From Planctomycetota bacterium (GTDB taxonomy: Bacteria; Planctomycetota; Phycisphaerae; Phycisphaerales; SM1A02): a stretch of DNA of 6,524 bases. A model generated the notes under the pieces. The model did not search any database. It worked only from the letters and a program-made list of their open reading frames with translations, and was not told the DNA's origin. How positions within the stretch are numbered: the first letter of the stretch is position 1; the number at the start of each line of letters is the position of its first letter. The DNA lies in assembly GCA_014381385.1 (NCBI GenBank), contig JACNLR010000154.1:1-6524 (forward strand), read 5' to 3'. Shown here one piece after another: positions 1 to 6,034 of the stretch. The translations under genes were made by a program, and so were the position numbers.

Positions 1-574
1 CAAACTGAACGATGTCGGTATAGACAACACCATACAAGCCAGACATAGCCGAATACAAAAGTCCGACTAATGCGAGGACAAGCAAGACTATCCATGTGTG
101 TTCTGGGGCAATGCCAAGTAGGGTGGTTGTGATCTTGACCATTGCAAGAGTCACTGCTGCCATGACAACGCAATTTATAAAAATACCCTGAAAGAACGAC
201 TTAAAAATTCGAAGTAGTTTTGTGATCGGACCCGGTCCATAGCGAAGCTGAACAAACTCTACATCGGTAATGACTTCACTTCGCCGCCAGAGCCGCGCAA
301 AAATGGTAGCAGTTGCAACTTGTCCTATGAGCACACTCCACCAAAACCAGTTTGATGCAATGCCGTCTGTTCGGCTCATCGCGGAGACGAAGACAGGGGT
401 GTCGGCTGCAAAAGTAGTAGCAACAATAGAAGTCCCTGCGACAAACCACCCAAGTGATCGGCCAGCAACAAAAAAGTCACTTGTGCCTTGGCTTGCTTTT
501 CGGGTGAACCAGGCACCAATGCCAATCGCAGAAACAACATACAAGCCAACAATCGTCCAATCAATCCATGTCAT
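1..574 (-). CDS. Sodium:solute symporter (SSS) family transporter, N-terminal part
   Basis: Partial gene: the ATG is at 572-574 and the frame runs off the left edge after 191 residues (about a third of a typical SSS protein). SSS proteins are inner-membrane, sodium-coupled importers of sugars, amino acids, carboxylates or similar solutes. What I see: a first membrane segment at residues 6-23 (DWTIVGLYVVSAIGIGAWF), the family signature 'DFFVAGRSLGWFVAGTS' followed by 'ATTFAADTP' at 33-60, further hydrophobic segments around 76-93, 130-153 and 161-177, and 'GLYGVVYTDIVQF' at 179-191, which matches the conserved GG-hydrophobic-TD-hydrophobic-Q motif of the family. An in-frame stop lies 10 bases upstream of the ATG, so the start is fixed unless a rare codon is used. 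The ribosome site is weak (only GAG nearby). It is divergent from the ferredoxin gene at 673. The substrate cannot be read from the sequence, and a link to nitrate respiration is not shown. Confidence 0.88.
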   Translation of the reverse strand, partial: MTWIDWTIVGLYVVSAIGIGAWFTRKASQGTSDFFVAGRSLGWFVAGTSIVATTFAADTPVFVSAMSRTDGIASNWFWWSVLIGQVATATIFARLWRRSEVITDVEFVQLRYGPGPITKLLRIFKSFFQGIFINCVVMAAVTLAMVKITTTLLGIAPEHTWIVLLVLALVGLLYSAMSGLYGVVYTDIVQF

Positions 575-672
575 TGCTCGGCATCATACCCAGACTCTCG
601 AACTCTGTTGTACACTGAGTAGTGGAATGGCAACGAACGAACAATCTATAGAACATCTTTTGTGCAAATAGG

Positions 673-1275
673 ATGAACGACGAGAAAGATAACATCTCAA
701 GGCGGGGAATGTTACGCGGTGATTGGTTTAGAAAAATCCGTGACCGCGGCGCCGAGGCAATCAAGGAAGAAAAGGAAGAAGAGTTTAGAATTGTTGCTGC
801 AGTTGGTGGAGCAAGAAGAGGAAGTTCGCACTTACATCGACCTCCGCACGCCGTTCCAGAATCAGAATTTATTGCGGGATGTACGCGGTGTGATAAATGT
901 ATTGAAGCTTGCGAGCCGCACGCGATTTTCAGAGCGCCCGAGAGTGAAGGTAATATTGCTGGAACTCCGATCATTGATGCGAGTGGGCAGCCGTGCATTA
1001 TGTGCGACGACATGCCCTGCGTTCCGGTTTGTGAAGCGGGAGTGTTACGGATAGATGCGCCAAGGGCGATGGGTCTTGCAAAAATAGATTCAATCGCATG
1101 CCTCGCGTTTCGCGGAACTGTCTGTACTGTTTGCGTTGAACGATGCCCAGTTGAAAATTGCATGACGATGGAGGCAGGGCGACCTAAAATTGACGCAGAA
1201 ATGTGCACCGGCTGCGGCGTTTGCTTGTACGTCTGTCCCGCGCCGGGACCTGCGATTCATCTACTCCCAAAATAA
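673..1275 (+). CDS. NapF/NapG-type ferredoxin with four [4Fe-4S] sites
   Basis: 200 residues. Four cysteine clusters are visible: C70-C73-C76-C80, C108-C111-C116-C120 (with the 'CDDMPC' spacing), C143 with C151-C154-C158 (starting 'CLAF'), and C178-C181-C184-C188 ('CTGCGVC'). Order and spacing, plus 'RPP', 'AGTP', 'MGLA' and 'PAIHLLP', resemble NapG/MauM-type ferredoxins. The N-terminus 'SRRGMLRGDWFRK' (9-21) resembles NapF instead: the twin arginine is followed by a charged stretch (20-37), not a hydrophobic Tat h-region, so I infer a cytoplasmic protein. NapF is known to act in NapA maturation in the cytoplasm; NapG passes electrons from the quinol side to the Nap system. Which role applies here is undecided. 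A start at ATG 709 has a better ribosome site (AAGG at 699-702) but would remove the twin-arginine motif, so 673 is preferred. An in-frame stop at 649-651 rules out a longer form. It converges on napAB, and its last codon and stop lie inside the repeat array. Confidence 0.86.
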   Translation: MNDEKDNISRRGMLRGDWFRKIRDRGAEAIKEEKEEEFRIVAAVGGARRGSSHLHRPPHAVPESEFIAGCTRCDKCIEACEPHAIFRAPESEGNIAGTPIIDASGQPCIMCDDMPCVPVCEAGVLRIDAPRAMGLAKIDSIACLAFRGTVCTVCVERCPVENCMTMEAGRPKIDAEMCTGCGVCLYVCPAPGPAIHLLPK

Positions 1276-1366
1276 ACTCACCCCCGAAAATAAACTCACC
1301 GGGGGTGAGTTTATTTTTGGGGGTGAGTTTTTTCGGGGGTGAGTTTTTTCGGGGGTGAGTTTTTTT
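1266..1366. repeat. Array of GGGGGTGAGTTTTTTC-like units, two inverted and four direct
   Basis: Four direct units begin at 1301 (18 bases, GGGGGTGAGTTTATTTTT), 1319 (GGGGGTGAGTTTTTTC), 1335 (identical to the previous one) and 1351 (ending in seven T). Two inverted units precede them: 1269-1286 (AAAATAAACTCACCCCCG) and 1287-1300 (AAAATAAACTCACC). The array fills nearly the whole 94-base gap between two converging genes. On the left it overlaps the final Lys codon and TAA of the ferredoxin gene. The unit looks like a self-copied terminator half: a GC-rich block followed by a T-run. Because copies exist in both orientations, many alternative hairpins are possible. I do not recognise it as a named repeat family. 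Collapse or expansion during assembly could have altered copy number. Confidence 0.9.
1274..1330. terminator. Bidirectional hairpin terminator between converging genes
   Basis: Bases 1274-1300 pair with 1304-1330: 27 base pairs including a single G-T wobble (1286/1318), with a GGG loop at 1301-1303. On the plus strand the stem runs into the T-run 1328-1333. On the minus strand it leads into TTTATTTT-like sequence (1269-1276 read in reverse). The position directly after the ferredoxin stop and 40 bases after the cytochrome stop fits termination of both transcripts. Termination itself is inferred. Confidence 0.78.
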
Positions 1367-1369
1367 ACG

Positions 1370-1996
1370 TTACTCAAGAAACAACGGCTTGGTTACTGCG
1401 TGGCATTGGGTACAGTTTCTGCGTTCAGGATGGTCAGTTTGTAGACCTGCGTATCCTTGGGAACCATGACAAGCGAGGCAATTCGTGCGCATAAAAATAC
1501 TGTGCGGCATTACTGGTGGGGCACCATCGTACGATCGTGAACCCCCTTGCAGTGGTTGAAGACCAGCAAAATAGTTCTTTGTTTCTTCACCAACTTCAAA
1601 AATTTCACTCGTCTCTTCGACATGACATTGCTCACAGTTAATTAAATAGGGGTGTGGCATTGGTCTTGCTAACCGATCGCCAAGTTTGAAATTTTGCCCA
1701 TGGCAGTCGAGACAATTTTTCGTTTTAGCAAAAGAAGCAGGGTGCTTCATCGTTGGTGGGGCGCCGTCGAAAGCACGGTTGAGCATCCTCGTTTCAAGTG
1801 TAAACTCTCGAATGCCTTCGATGATATTGTTATTTTTTCGAGCCAATTCTTGCACATCATGTGCAGTGATCAGCCAGCGTTCAACAGACATGTCGTTATT
1901 CACCCCTGTTGGTGCTTGTGATGTAGTTGCCATATAACCAGCGGCGAGTAATCCTATCCCTAGAATCAGAAAAAGTAATTTATATACGTAGTTCAC
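1370..1996 (-). CDS. NapB-like tetrahaem cytochrome c, duplicated dihaem unit
   Basis: 208 residues from a GTG start at 1994-1996, chosen because an ideal AAGGAGG (2003-2009) sits 6 bases upstream. The frame could extend to ATG 2035, but that would add a Cys/Arg-rich stretch overlapping napA before the signal sequence. Residues 5-21 are hydrophobic: a signal peptide or membrane anchor, so the protein acts in the periplasm. Four CXXCH haem sites are visible: C95-H99, C121-H125, C173-H177 and C195-H199. Each has a histidine 6 to 10 residues before it (H85, H115, H165, H189) that could be the distal ligand, as in bis-His NapB. The protein consists of two copies of one unit, each opening with 'DGAPP' (77-81 and 157-161, period 80). 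NapB, the electron donor to NapA, normally has one such unit with two haems and about 150 residues. The gene follows napA with an 11-base gap, so it is probably co-transcribed and serves the same complex. NapB family membership is strong; the doubled form is unusual to me. Confidence 0.88.
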   Translation of the reverse strand: MNYVYKLLFLILGIGLLAAGYMATTSQAPTGVNNDMSVERWLITAHDVQELARKNNNIIEGIREFTLETRMLNRAFDGAPPTMKHPASFAKTKNCLDCHGQNFKLGDRLARPMPHPYLINCEQCHVEETSEIFEVGEETKNYFAGLQPLQGGSRSYDGAPPVMPHSIFMRTNCLACHGSQGYAGLQTDHPERRNCTQCHAVTKPLFLE

Positions 1997-2002
1997 TGGG
2001 CA

Positions 2003-2009
2003 CCTCCTT
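2003..2009 (-). promoter_or_regulatory. Ribosome binding site of the NapB-like gene, inside the napA stop
   Basis: Read on the minus strand, AAGGAGG shares two bases with the napA TAA (2008-2010) and lies 6 bases before GTG 1996. It decides the GTG start over the longer ATG frame. The arrangement suggests that ribosomes ending napA translation could re-initiate on the cytochrome, keeping the two subunits balanced. Confidence 0.85.
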
Positions 2010-4404
2010 ACGCTTTGACTACACGTGCAGCGCACTTTTTGTAGTCAGGTTGTTTTGATATTGGACACGTTGCATCAAGCGTGAGTTCGTTGACAAGTTT
2101 TGATTCGTCGAAGAAAGGAATGAATATAGAGCCTTTTGGTGGTTCGCCTCTTCCACCAATCCACGCTGGTAATGTCATCTTGCCGCGGCGAGTGGTGATG
2201 GAGACTTGGTCTCCGCTTCGTACACCAAGATCCATAGCGTCATGGCGATTGAGTTCGACGTACGCTTTTGGCATTGCACGCTTGAGTTGTGAAACGCGTT
2301 GCGTCATTGTGCCTGTGTGCCAATGTTCTAACACTCTGCCTGTGCAAAGCCACAAAGGATATTCACCGTCTGGCATTTCAGGTGGAGCAACATACGGCTG
2401 TGACCAAATTTGTGCGCGCCCATCTTTCGTGGTTGAGTGGTAAAACTCAACACCATTTCCTTTTGCGACAAATGGATCGTCGAATTCAGAGAATCTGAAT
2501 CGGGTTTCACGCCAGGAGCCGTCAGGTTGTTCAACAACAGGCCATCGCAAACCTCTCGCTTTGACAAGTTCATCGTAGGGTGCGACATTTTTATGTTTTG
2601 CGTGCGTAAATGGACGGTATTCTTCATAGAAGAAACGGTCTACATTCGTATCGTAGTACCGGCCCCATTCCCATGCAGGGAAGTCCTCTCCATTTTCATC
2701 GAGGACGGTGAATAAGAATTTGCCATCTTTATCTTCCATGCCTTTGAAATCACGGTTATGTAATTCTTTTGCAACGGCAACGACTTGCCAGACGTCATCT
2801 CGTGCATCGCCAGGAGGGTCAACTTGTTTAAACCATTGTTGCGTTCGGCGTTCGGAGTTTCCGAAGATGCCGTTCTTTTCGACCCACATTGCAGATGGAA
2901 GAACAAGGTCGGCGAGTTTTGTTGTTGCAGTTGGGTAGACTTCGGAAACAATGAGGAACTTGTCTTTCAATCCTTCTTTTGCATTAAACAATTTATGAAG
3001 GTTTGGAAGTGTTTGCCCGGGATTTGTTACTTGACACCAAATTGTGGAGATGTCACCACCCTCGCTTGTTGGCGTGCAGAATTTGTCCCACATTTTTACA
3101 GTGTGGTAACCGGGAGTAGCATTGATTCTTCCTTTTGGTAGGTTCCAAAGGTCTTCGCAGGCTGTGCGGTGTCCTTCTTTTTTAACGATTCGCCCACCTG
3201 GAAGTGCGTGCGCAAGCGTTCCAACTTCCCGAACTGTGCCACATGCAGATGGCTGACCGGTCAAGCTTGTTGGAGCGTCGCCTGGTTTGCCAAAGTGTCC
3301 ACTGAGAAGATGTACACCATGAACTAGCGTATTCATCGCTGTGCCACGAGTGTGCTGGTTCATACCCATGCACCATAAACTTGTAATTCGTTTATTTGGA
3401 TCACCAAAAAGCTCGGCTAAGTAGATGATTTCTTCTGCGGGCACGCCAGAGATACTTTCAACATGTTCAGGTGTATATGGTTCTAAGTTTTTCTTGAATG
3501 TATCGAATGTAATTGATTCGCCAAAGAGAGAAGGCCCACTTTCTGGGTTTGCTCTAAAAGCGCAGTGCTTTTCAACGAAGTCCTTGCTGTATGTTCCGTT
3601 CTTTATAAGAAGGTGCATGATGCCGTTTGCAATTGCAAGGTCTGATTGCGGAGTGAAGTTAAGGAAGCGATCAGAAAAATCAGTTGTTCTTGTTCTTCGT
3701 GTGCCAATGTCGATCAGTTCGATTTTGTCGCCACGGTTTTTTCTGTCAAGGACACGGCTGAACAATATTGGGTGCATCTCAGCAGGGTTGTTGCCCCACA
3801 TAATAAGTGTGTCGCATTCATCGAGATCGTCATAACAGCCAGCGGGTTCATCAACGCCATACGTTCCAAGGAAACCAGTCACTGCTGACGCCATGCAAAG
3901 CCGAGCGTTTGGATCGATGTGATTGTTTGCTAAACCGGCTTTGATAAACTTCTGGTTTACATAGCCTTCGGGAATTGTCCATTGCCCAGATCCGTACACG
4001 GCAAATCCGTTTGGATCGAGTTCAACGCGATCAGCAATAACATCAATTGCTTCTTCCCATGAAATCGGTACAAGTTCACCGTTTTTACGTAGAAGTGGAG
4101 TGGTGAGCCGGTCTTCTCCGTAGAGGATTGCGCCTACGTGATAGCCTTTGACGCAAAGTAGTCCTTTGTTTACTTCAGCTTTTTGGTCGCCCTTGATCGC
4201 GACAACTTTGCCATCCTTTGTACCTACTTGTACATGGCAACCCGTACCACAGAATCGGCAGGGTGCTTTATCCCATGCAATTCCCGCATGGGAATCGAGA
4301 ACAGGGAGCGATGTTTTATTTTCCTCTCCTAAAGCGTACTGAAGGGTTGATGCAGCTGCAGTAGTTGCTGCTGCTTGTTTTACAAATGTTCGTCTGTTTA
4401 TCAT
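2008..4404 (-). CDS. napA: Periplasmic nitrate reductase catalytic subunit NapA
   Basis: Complete, 798 residues (E. coli NapA is about 828). It reduces nitrate to nitrite in the periplasm using a Mo-bis-MGD cofactor and one [4Fe-4S] cluster. A Tat signal is visible at the N-terminus: 'NRRTFVKQ' (3-10) followed by an Ala/Thr-rich segment to about residue 26. Cluster ligands are C49, C52, C56 and C84, with K86 in 'CVKG', the conserved lysine between cluster and cofactor. The molybdenum ligand is C170 in 'NARLCMASAV', followed by 'DEPAGCYDD' (185-193) and 'WGNNPAEMH' (203-211). The C-terminal cofactor domain has the NapA hallmark 'TGRVLEHWHTGTMT' (688-701). These features separate it from cytoplasmic NasA and membrane NarG. 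The ATG is preceded by AGGAAGGA (4414-4421 read in reverse), 9 bases away. It leads a napA-napB-like pair and is divergent from the porin. No napD chaperone or napC is in the window. I see no frameshift or missing catalytic residue. Confidence 0.97.
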   Translation of the reverse strand: MINRRTFVKQAAATTAAASTLQYALGEENKTSLPVLDSHAGIAWDKAPCRFCGTGCHVQVGTKDGKVVAIKGDQKAEVNKGLLCVKGYHVGAILYGEDRLTTPLLRKNGELVPISWEEAIDVIADRVELDPNGFAVYGSGQWTIPEGYVNQKFIKAGLANNHIDPNARLCMASAVTGFLGTYGVDEPAGCYDDLDECDTLIMWGNNPAEMHPILFSRVLDRKNRGDKIELIDIGTRRTRTTDFSDRFLNFTPQSDLAIANGIMHLLIKNGTYSKDFVEKHCAFRANPESGPSLFGESITFDTFKKNLEPYTPEHVESISGVPAEEIIYLAELFGDPNKRITSLWCMGMNQHTRGTAMNTLVHGVHLLSGHFGKPGDAPTSLTGQPSACGTVREVGTLAHALPGGRIVKKEGHRTACEDLWNLPKGRINATPGYHTVKMWDKFCTPTSEGGDISTIWCQVTNPGQTLPNLHKLFNAKEGLKDKFLIVSEVYPTATTKLADLVLPSAMWVEKNGIFGNSERRTQQWFKQVDPPGDARDDVWQVVAVAKELHNRDFKGMEDKDGKFLFTVLDENGEDFPAWEWGRYYDTNVDRFFYEEYRPFTHAKHKNVAPYDELVKARGLRWPVVEQPDGSWRETRFRFSEFDDPFVAKGNGVEFYHSTTKDGRAQIWSQPYVAPPEMPDGEYPLWLCTGRVLEHWHTGTMTQRVSQLKRAMPKAYVELNRHDAMDLGVRSGDQVSITTRRGKMTLPAWIGGRGEPPKGSIFIPFFDESKLVNELTLDATCPISKQPDYKKCAARVVKA

Positions 4405-4478
4405 GAGAGTGCGTCCTTCCTGCTAGAAATGGAAATGTGGAAAAAGGGGTAAAAGATTAGTAAAAAGTTAGAAACATA

Positions 4479-4499
4479 ACATATTTTTAGAATATATGT
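4479..4499. promoter_or_regulatory. 21-base AT-rich dyad, candidate operator upstream of napA
   Basis: ACATAT...ATATGT arms are perfect over 6 bases, with inner pairs giving 8 of 10 Watson-Crick positions and one further G-T around a central A. It lies about 75 bases before the napA start and about 10 bases left of the porin promoter, a fitting place for a regulator of either gene. It does not match the FNR or NarL consensus. AT-rich intergenic DNA produces such dyads easily, so function is inferred. Confidence 0.35.
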
Positions 4500-4509
4500 A
4501 AAGAGTATC

Positions 4510-4529
4510 TTGATATCTCCTAATGTCAA
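4510..4529. promoter_or_regulatory. Inverted repeat TTGATAT-N6-ATGTCAA, candidate operator
   Basis: Seven-base arms (one G-T position) around six bases. The left arm contains the -35 element of the porin promoter, and the right arm, read on the minus strand, gives TTGACA, a possible -35 for napA (its -10 would be poor). A protein bound here would cover the start region of both divergent genes. The ten bases between TTGAT and GTCAA do not fit the four-base spacing of an FNR box. Confidence 0.35.
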
Positions 4530-4538
4530 TGGTATATT
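4510..4538 (+). promoter_or_regulatory. Sigma70-type promoter for the porin gene
   Basis: TTGATA (4510-4515), a 17-base spacer, then TATATT (4533-4538): five of six consensus matches in each element at the optimal spacing. The predicted start is near 4545, giving an untranslated leader of about 80 bases before ATG 4626. Confidence 0.65.
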
Positions 4539-4547
4539 GCGAGTAAA

Positions 4548-4565
4548 TCGTGAAAAAGTTCACGA
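4548..4565 (+). other. Small hairpin in the porin mRNA leader
   Basis: TCGTGAA and TTCACGA form a perfect 7-bp stem with an AAAG loop. It would sit at the extreme 5' end of the predicted porin transcript, where such stems can protect mRNA from decay. Alternatively it is a DNA operator just downstream of the promoter. Confidence 0.4.
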
Positions 4566-4612
4566 GCGAAATTTGTTCTACACGGTCGCGCGTGCGGCCA
4601 AAAAGCCATGAC

Positions 4613-4619
4613 AAGGAGG
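4613..4619 (+). promoter_or_regulatory. Ribosome binding site deciding the porin start
   Basis: AAGGAGG with 6 bases to ATG 4626. An in-frame ATG at 4608 lies upstream of this site and has no comparable sequence before it, so the six residues it would add are unlikely to be translated. Confidence 0.85.
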
Positions 4620-4625
4620 CACAAA

Positions 4626-5966
4626 ATGTTACTGACACCACTCATCCCACTGCTTATGCTCGGTGCAACACCATCGAACAACGGCCTAGATGCACGTATT
4701 GCTGAGTTAGAATCAGCTAACGCTGCAACAAATGCAATTGTTGAACAGTTGCGTCTTGAACTCGATCAAGAACGCGCTGAAAACAATTTGGATTGGATTA
4801 CAAAGGCTCGCGCTGATGAAGTTCGATCACTCGTTCAGGATGTTCTTGCTGATGCAGACACTCGCGCAACCCTACAAGGGAGTGGAGCGACTGCTGGTTG
4901 GAACAATGGATTCTTTATTAAATCTGCAGATGGATCGTTCGCGTTGAACTTTCACGCAGTCTTACAAGTTCGGGGTGTGTATGACAAACGTGATAATCCA
5001 CTTGGTTCAGTTGACGACAGTGATTGGGGTTTTGAAAATCGCCGCACTGCGCTGAAATTTGGTGGGTATGTCTTTGATAGTTCATGGAAATACTTCATCC
5101 AACAAATGCGAATTCCTGGAGGCAACTTCAATCTCCTTGACGGTCTTATTAACCATGACTTAGGCGATGGTTGGTCCATGCAATTTGGTAAGTTCCGCAT
5201 GCCATTCCTCCGCGAAGAAATTGTGAACTACACAAATCAACTTGCTGTCGAACGAACTATTGTTTCAGGTCCATTTGGTATTGGCCGATCTGAAGGTCTT
5301 CAGTTTGGTTACAAAGGTGACGATTTTAAATTTAACGCAGCCATTTTTAATGATTTTGCTGGTATTGGTGGTAACAACACCGCTGCCATGACACTGAACA
5401 AAGAGATTGCACTTGCTGCACGTGCGGAATTCCTCCTAGAAGGTGGATGGAAGCAATTTGGAAACCTTACAGCATTTCCAGGAACTGAAGACGGAGTTTT
5501 GCTTGGTCTTGCTGTTGCGTATGAAAAAAATGATGCTACCGATGCAACTGATGGTGACACTGACACTCGTTTTACAGCAGACATCAACTTCCACTTCGAT
5601 GGTGCTTCAATCTTTGCGTACTATGTAGATCGTTCATTCAGAGATGATAGTGGTTCAGCTGGTGATTTAGATCAAAACGGTTTTGTTATCCAAGGTGGAT
5701 ACTTTATTAATGATGATACTGAACTCTTCGCTCGGTATGAAACTGCAGAATCTGATAATACGACAGACGATCTCAAAATTATGACTATCGGTTTCAACAA
5801 ATATTATCACGGACAGAATGTTCGCTGGGCAACTGATTTTGGTTACTCTTACAACCAAATGAATGCGACTTGGACTGCCGGTAATGCTTGGGCAAATTGG
5901 CAAAATGACAGCGCTGGAAATGATGGTCAAACATTGATTCGCACGCAATTGCAATTGATGTTCTAA
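4626..5966 (+). CDS. Outer-membrane porin with N-terminal coiled coil (phosphate-selective porin O/P-like)
   Basis: 446 residues from ATG 4626. Residues 1-14 form a short hydrophobic signal peptide (MLLTPLIPLLMLGA). Residues 21-53 (LDARIAELE... to ...LELDQERAEN) form a heptad-like coiled coil that may trimerise or reach the peptidoglycan. A conserved linker 'VLADADTRATL' (73-83) leads to 'SGATAGWNNGFFI' (86-98). The rest shows the alternating polar/aromatic pattern of a beta-barrel, with motifs such as 'FGKFRMPFLREE' seen in OprO/OprP-type porins, and ends in Phe446, the usual aromatic end of barrel proteins recognised by the BAM machinery. OprO/P relatives pass small anions. A role in nitrate entry is my inference from its position divergent from napA, not from pore residues. 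It could equally be a general porin. A strong promoter (4510-4538) and an ideal ribosome site suggest high expression. The family fits planctomycete porins. Confidence 0.82.
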   Translation: MLLTPLIPLLMLGATPSNNGLDARIAELESANAATNAIVEQLRLELDQERAENNLDWITKARADEVRSLVQDVLADADTRATLQGSGATAGWNNGFFIKSADGSFALNFHAVLQVRGVYDKRDNPLGSVDDSDWGFENRRTALKFGGYVFDSSWKYFIQQMRIPGGNFNLLDGLINHDLGDGWSMQFGKFRMPFLREEIVNYTNQLAVERTIVSGPFGIGRSEGLQFGYKGDDFKFNAAIFNDFAGIGGNNTAAMTLNKEIALAARAEFLLEGGWKQFGNLTAFPGTEDGVLLGLAVAYEKNDATDATDGDTDTRFTADINFHFDGASIFAYYVDRSFRDDSGSAGDLDQNGFVIQGGYFINDDTELFARYETAESDNTTDDLKIMTIGFNKYYHGQNVRWATDFGYSYNQMNATWTAGNAWANWQNDSAGNDGQTLIRTQLQLMF

Positions 5967-5981
5967 TACCAAATCTGGAAA

Positions 5982-6018
5982 GGTTTTTCAGGCAGGGAAT
6001 TGTCCCTGCCTGAAAACC
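5982..6018 (+). terminator. Strong hairpin after the porin gene, no T-run
   Basis: TTTTCAGGCAGGGA (5985-5998) and its exact complement (6003-6016) form a 14-bp stem with an ATTG loop; a further GG/CC pair closes it past one bulged T (5984). It begins 15 bases after the porin stop and ends 16 bases before the next start. On the plus strand it is followed by CCACCAG, not T, so it is not a standard intrinsic terminator. It may be a partial terminator, or an mRNA 3' stabiliser that sets porin above the downstream cytochrome. Confidence 0.6.
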
Positions 6019-6034
6019 ACCAGAGAAAGATACG

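Noticed and set aside
270..671. 133-residue open frame on the plus strand at the left side
   Set aside because: It is antisense to the symporter, whose minus-strand translation carries clear family motifs; the plus-strand product has no recognisable pattern.
561..1208. 215-residue open frame on the minus strand opposite the ferredoxin gene
   Set aside because: It is antisense to an unmistakable four-cluster ferredoxin, its translation shows no domain, and it overlaps the start of the symporter gene in another frame.
1266..1366. CRISPR-like array
   Set aside because: Units are adjacent, without variable spacers of regular length, occur in both orientations and form a terminator-type hairpin.
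4445..4451. TACCCCT on the minus strand, matching the NarL heptamer TACYYMT
   Set aside because: A single degenerate heptamer is expected by chance fairly often in about 200 bases on two strands, no paired site was found, and NarL presence is unknown.
4510..4514. TTGAT half-site suggesting an FNR box before napA
   Set aside because: The matching half (ATCAA) is not at the four-base spacing FNR needs; the partner arm is GTCAA ten bases on.
4405..4607. Possible molybdenum-cofactor riboswitch in the napA leader
   Set aside because: The leader is AT-rich and I found no long paired elements or conserved core of that riboswitch.
5309..5587. 92-residue minus-strand frame within the porin
   Set aside because: Antisense shadow of the porin gene with no ribosome site or domain.
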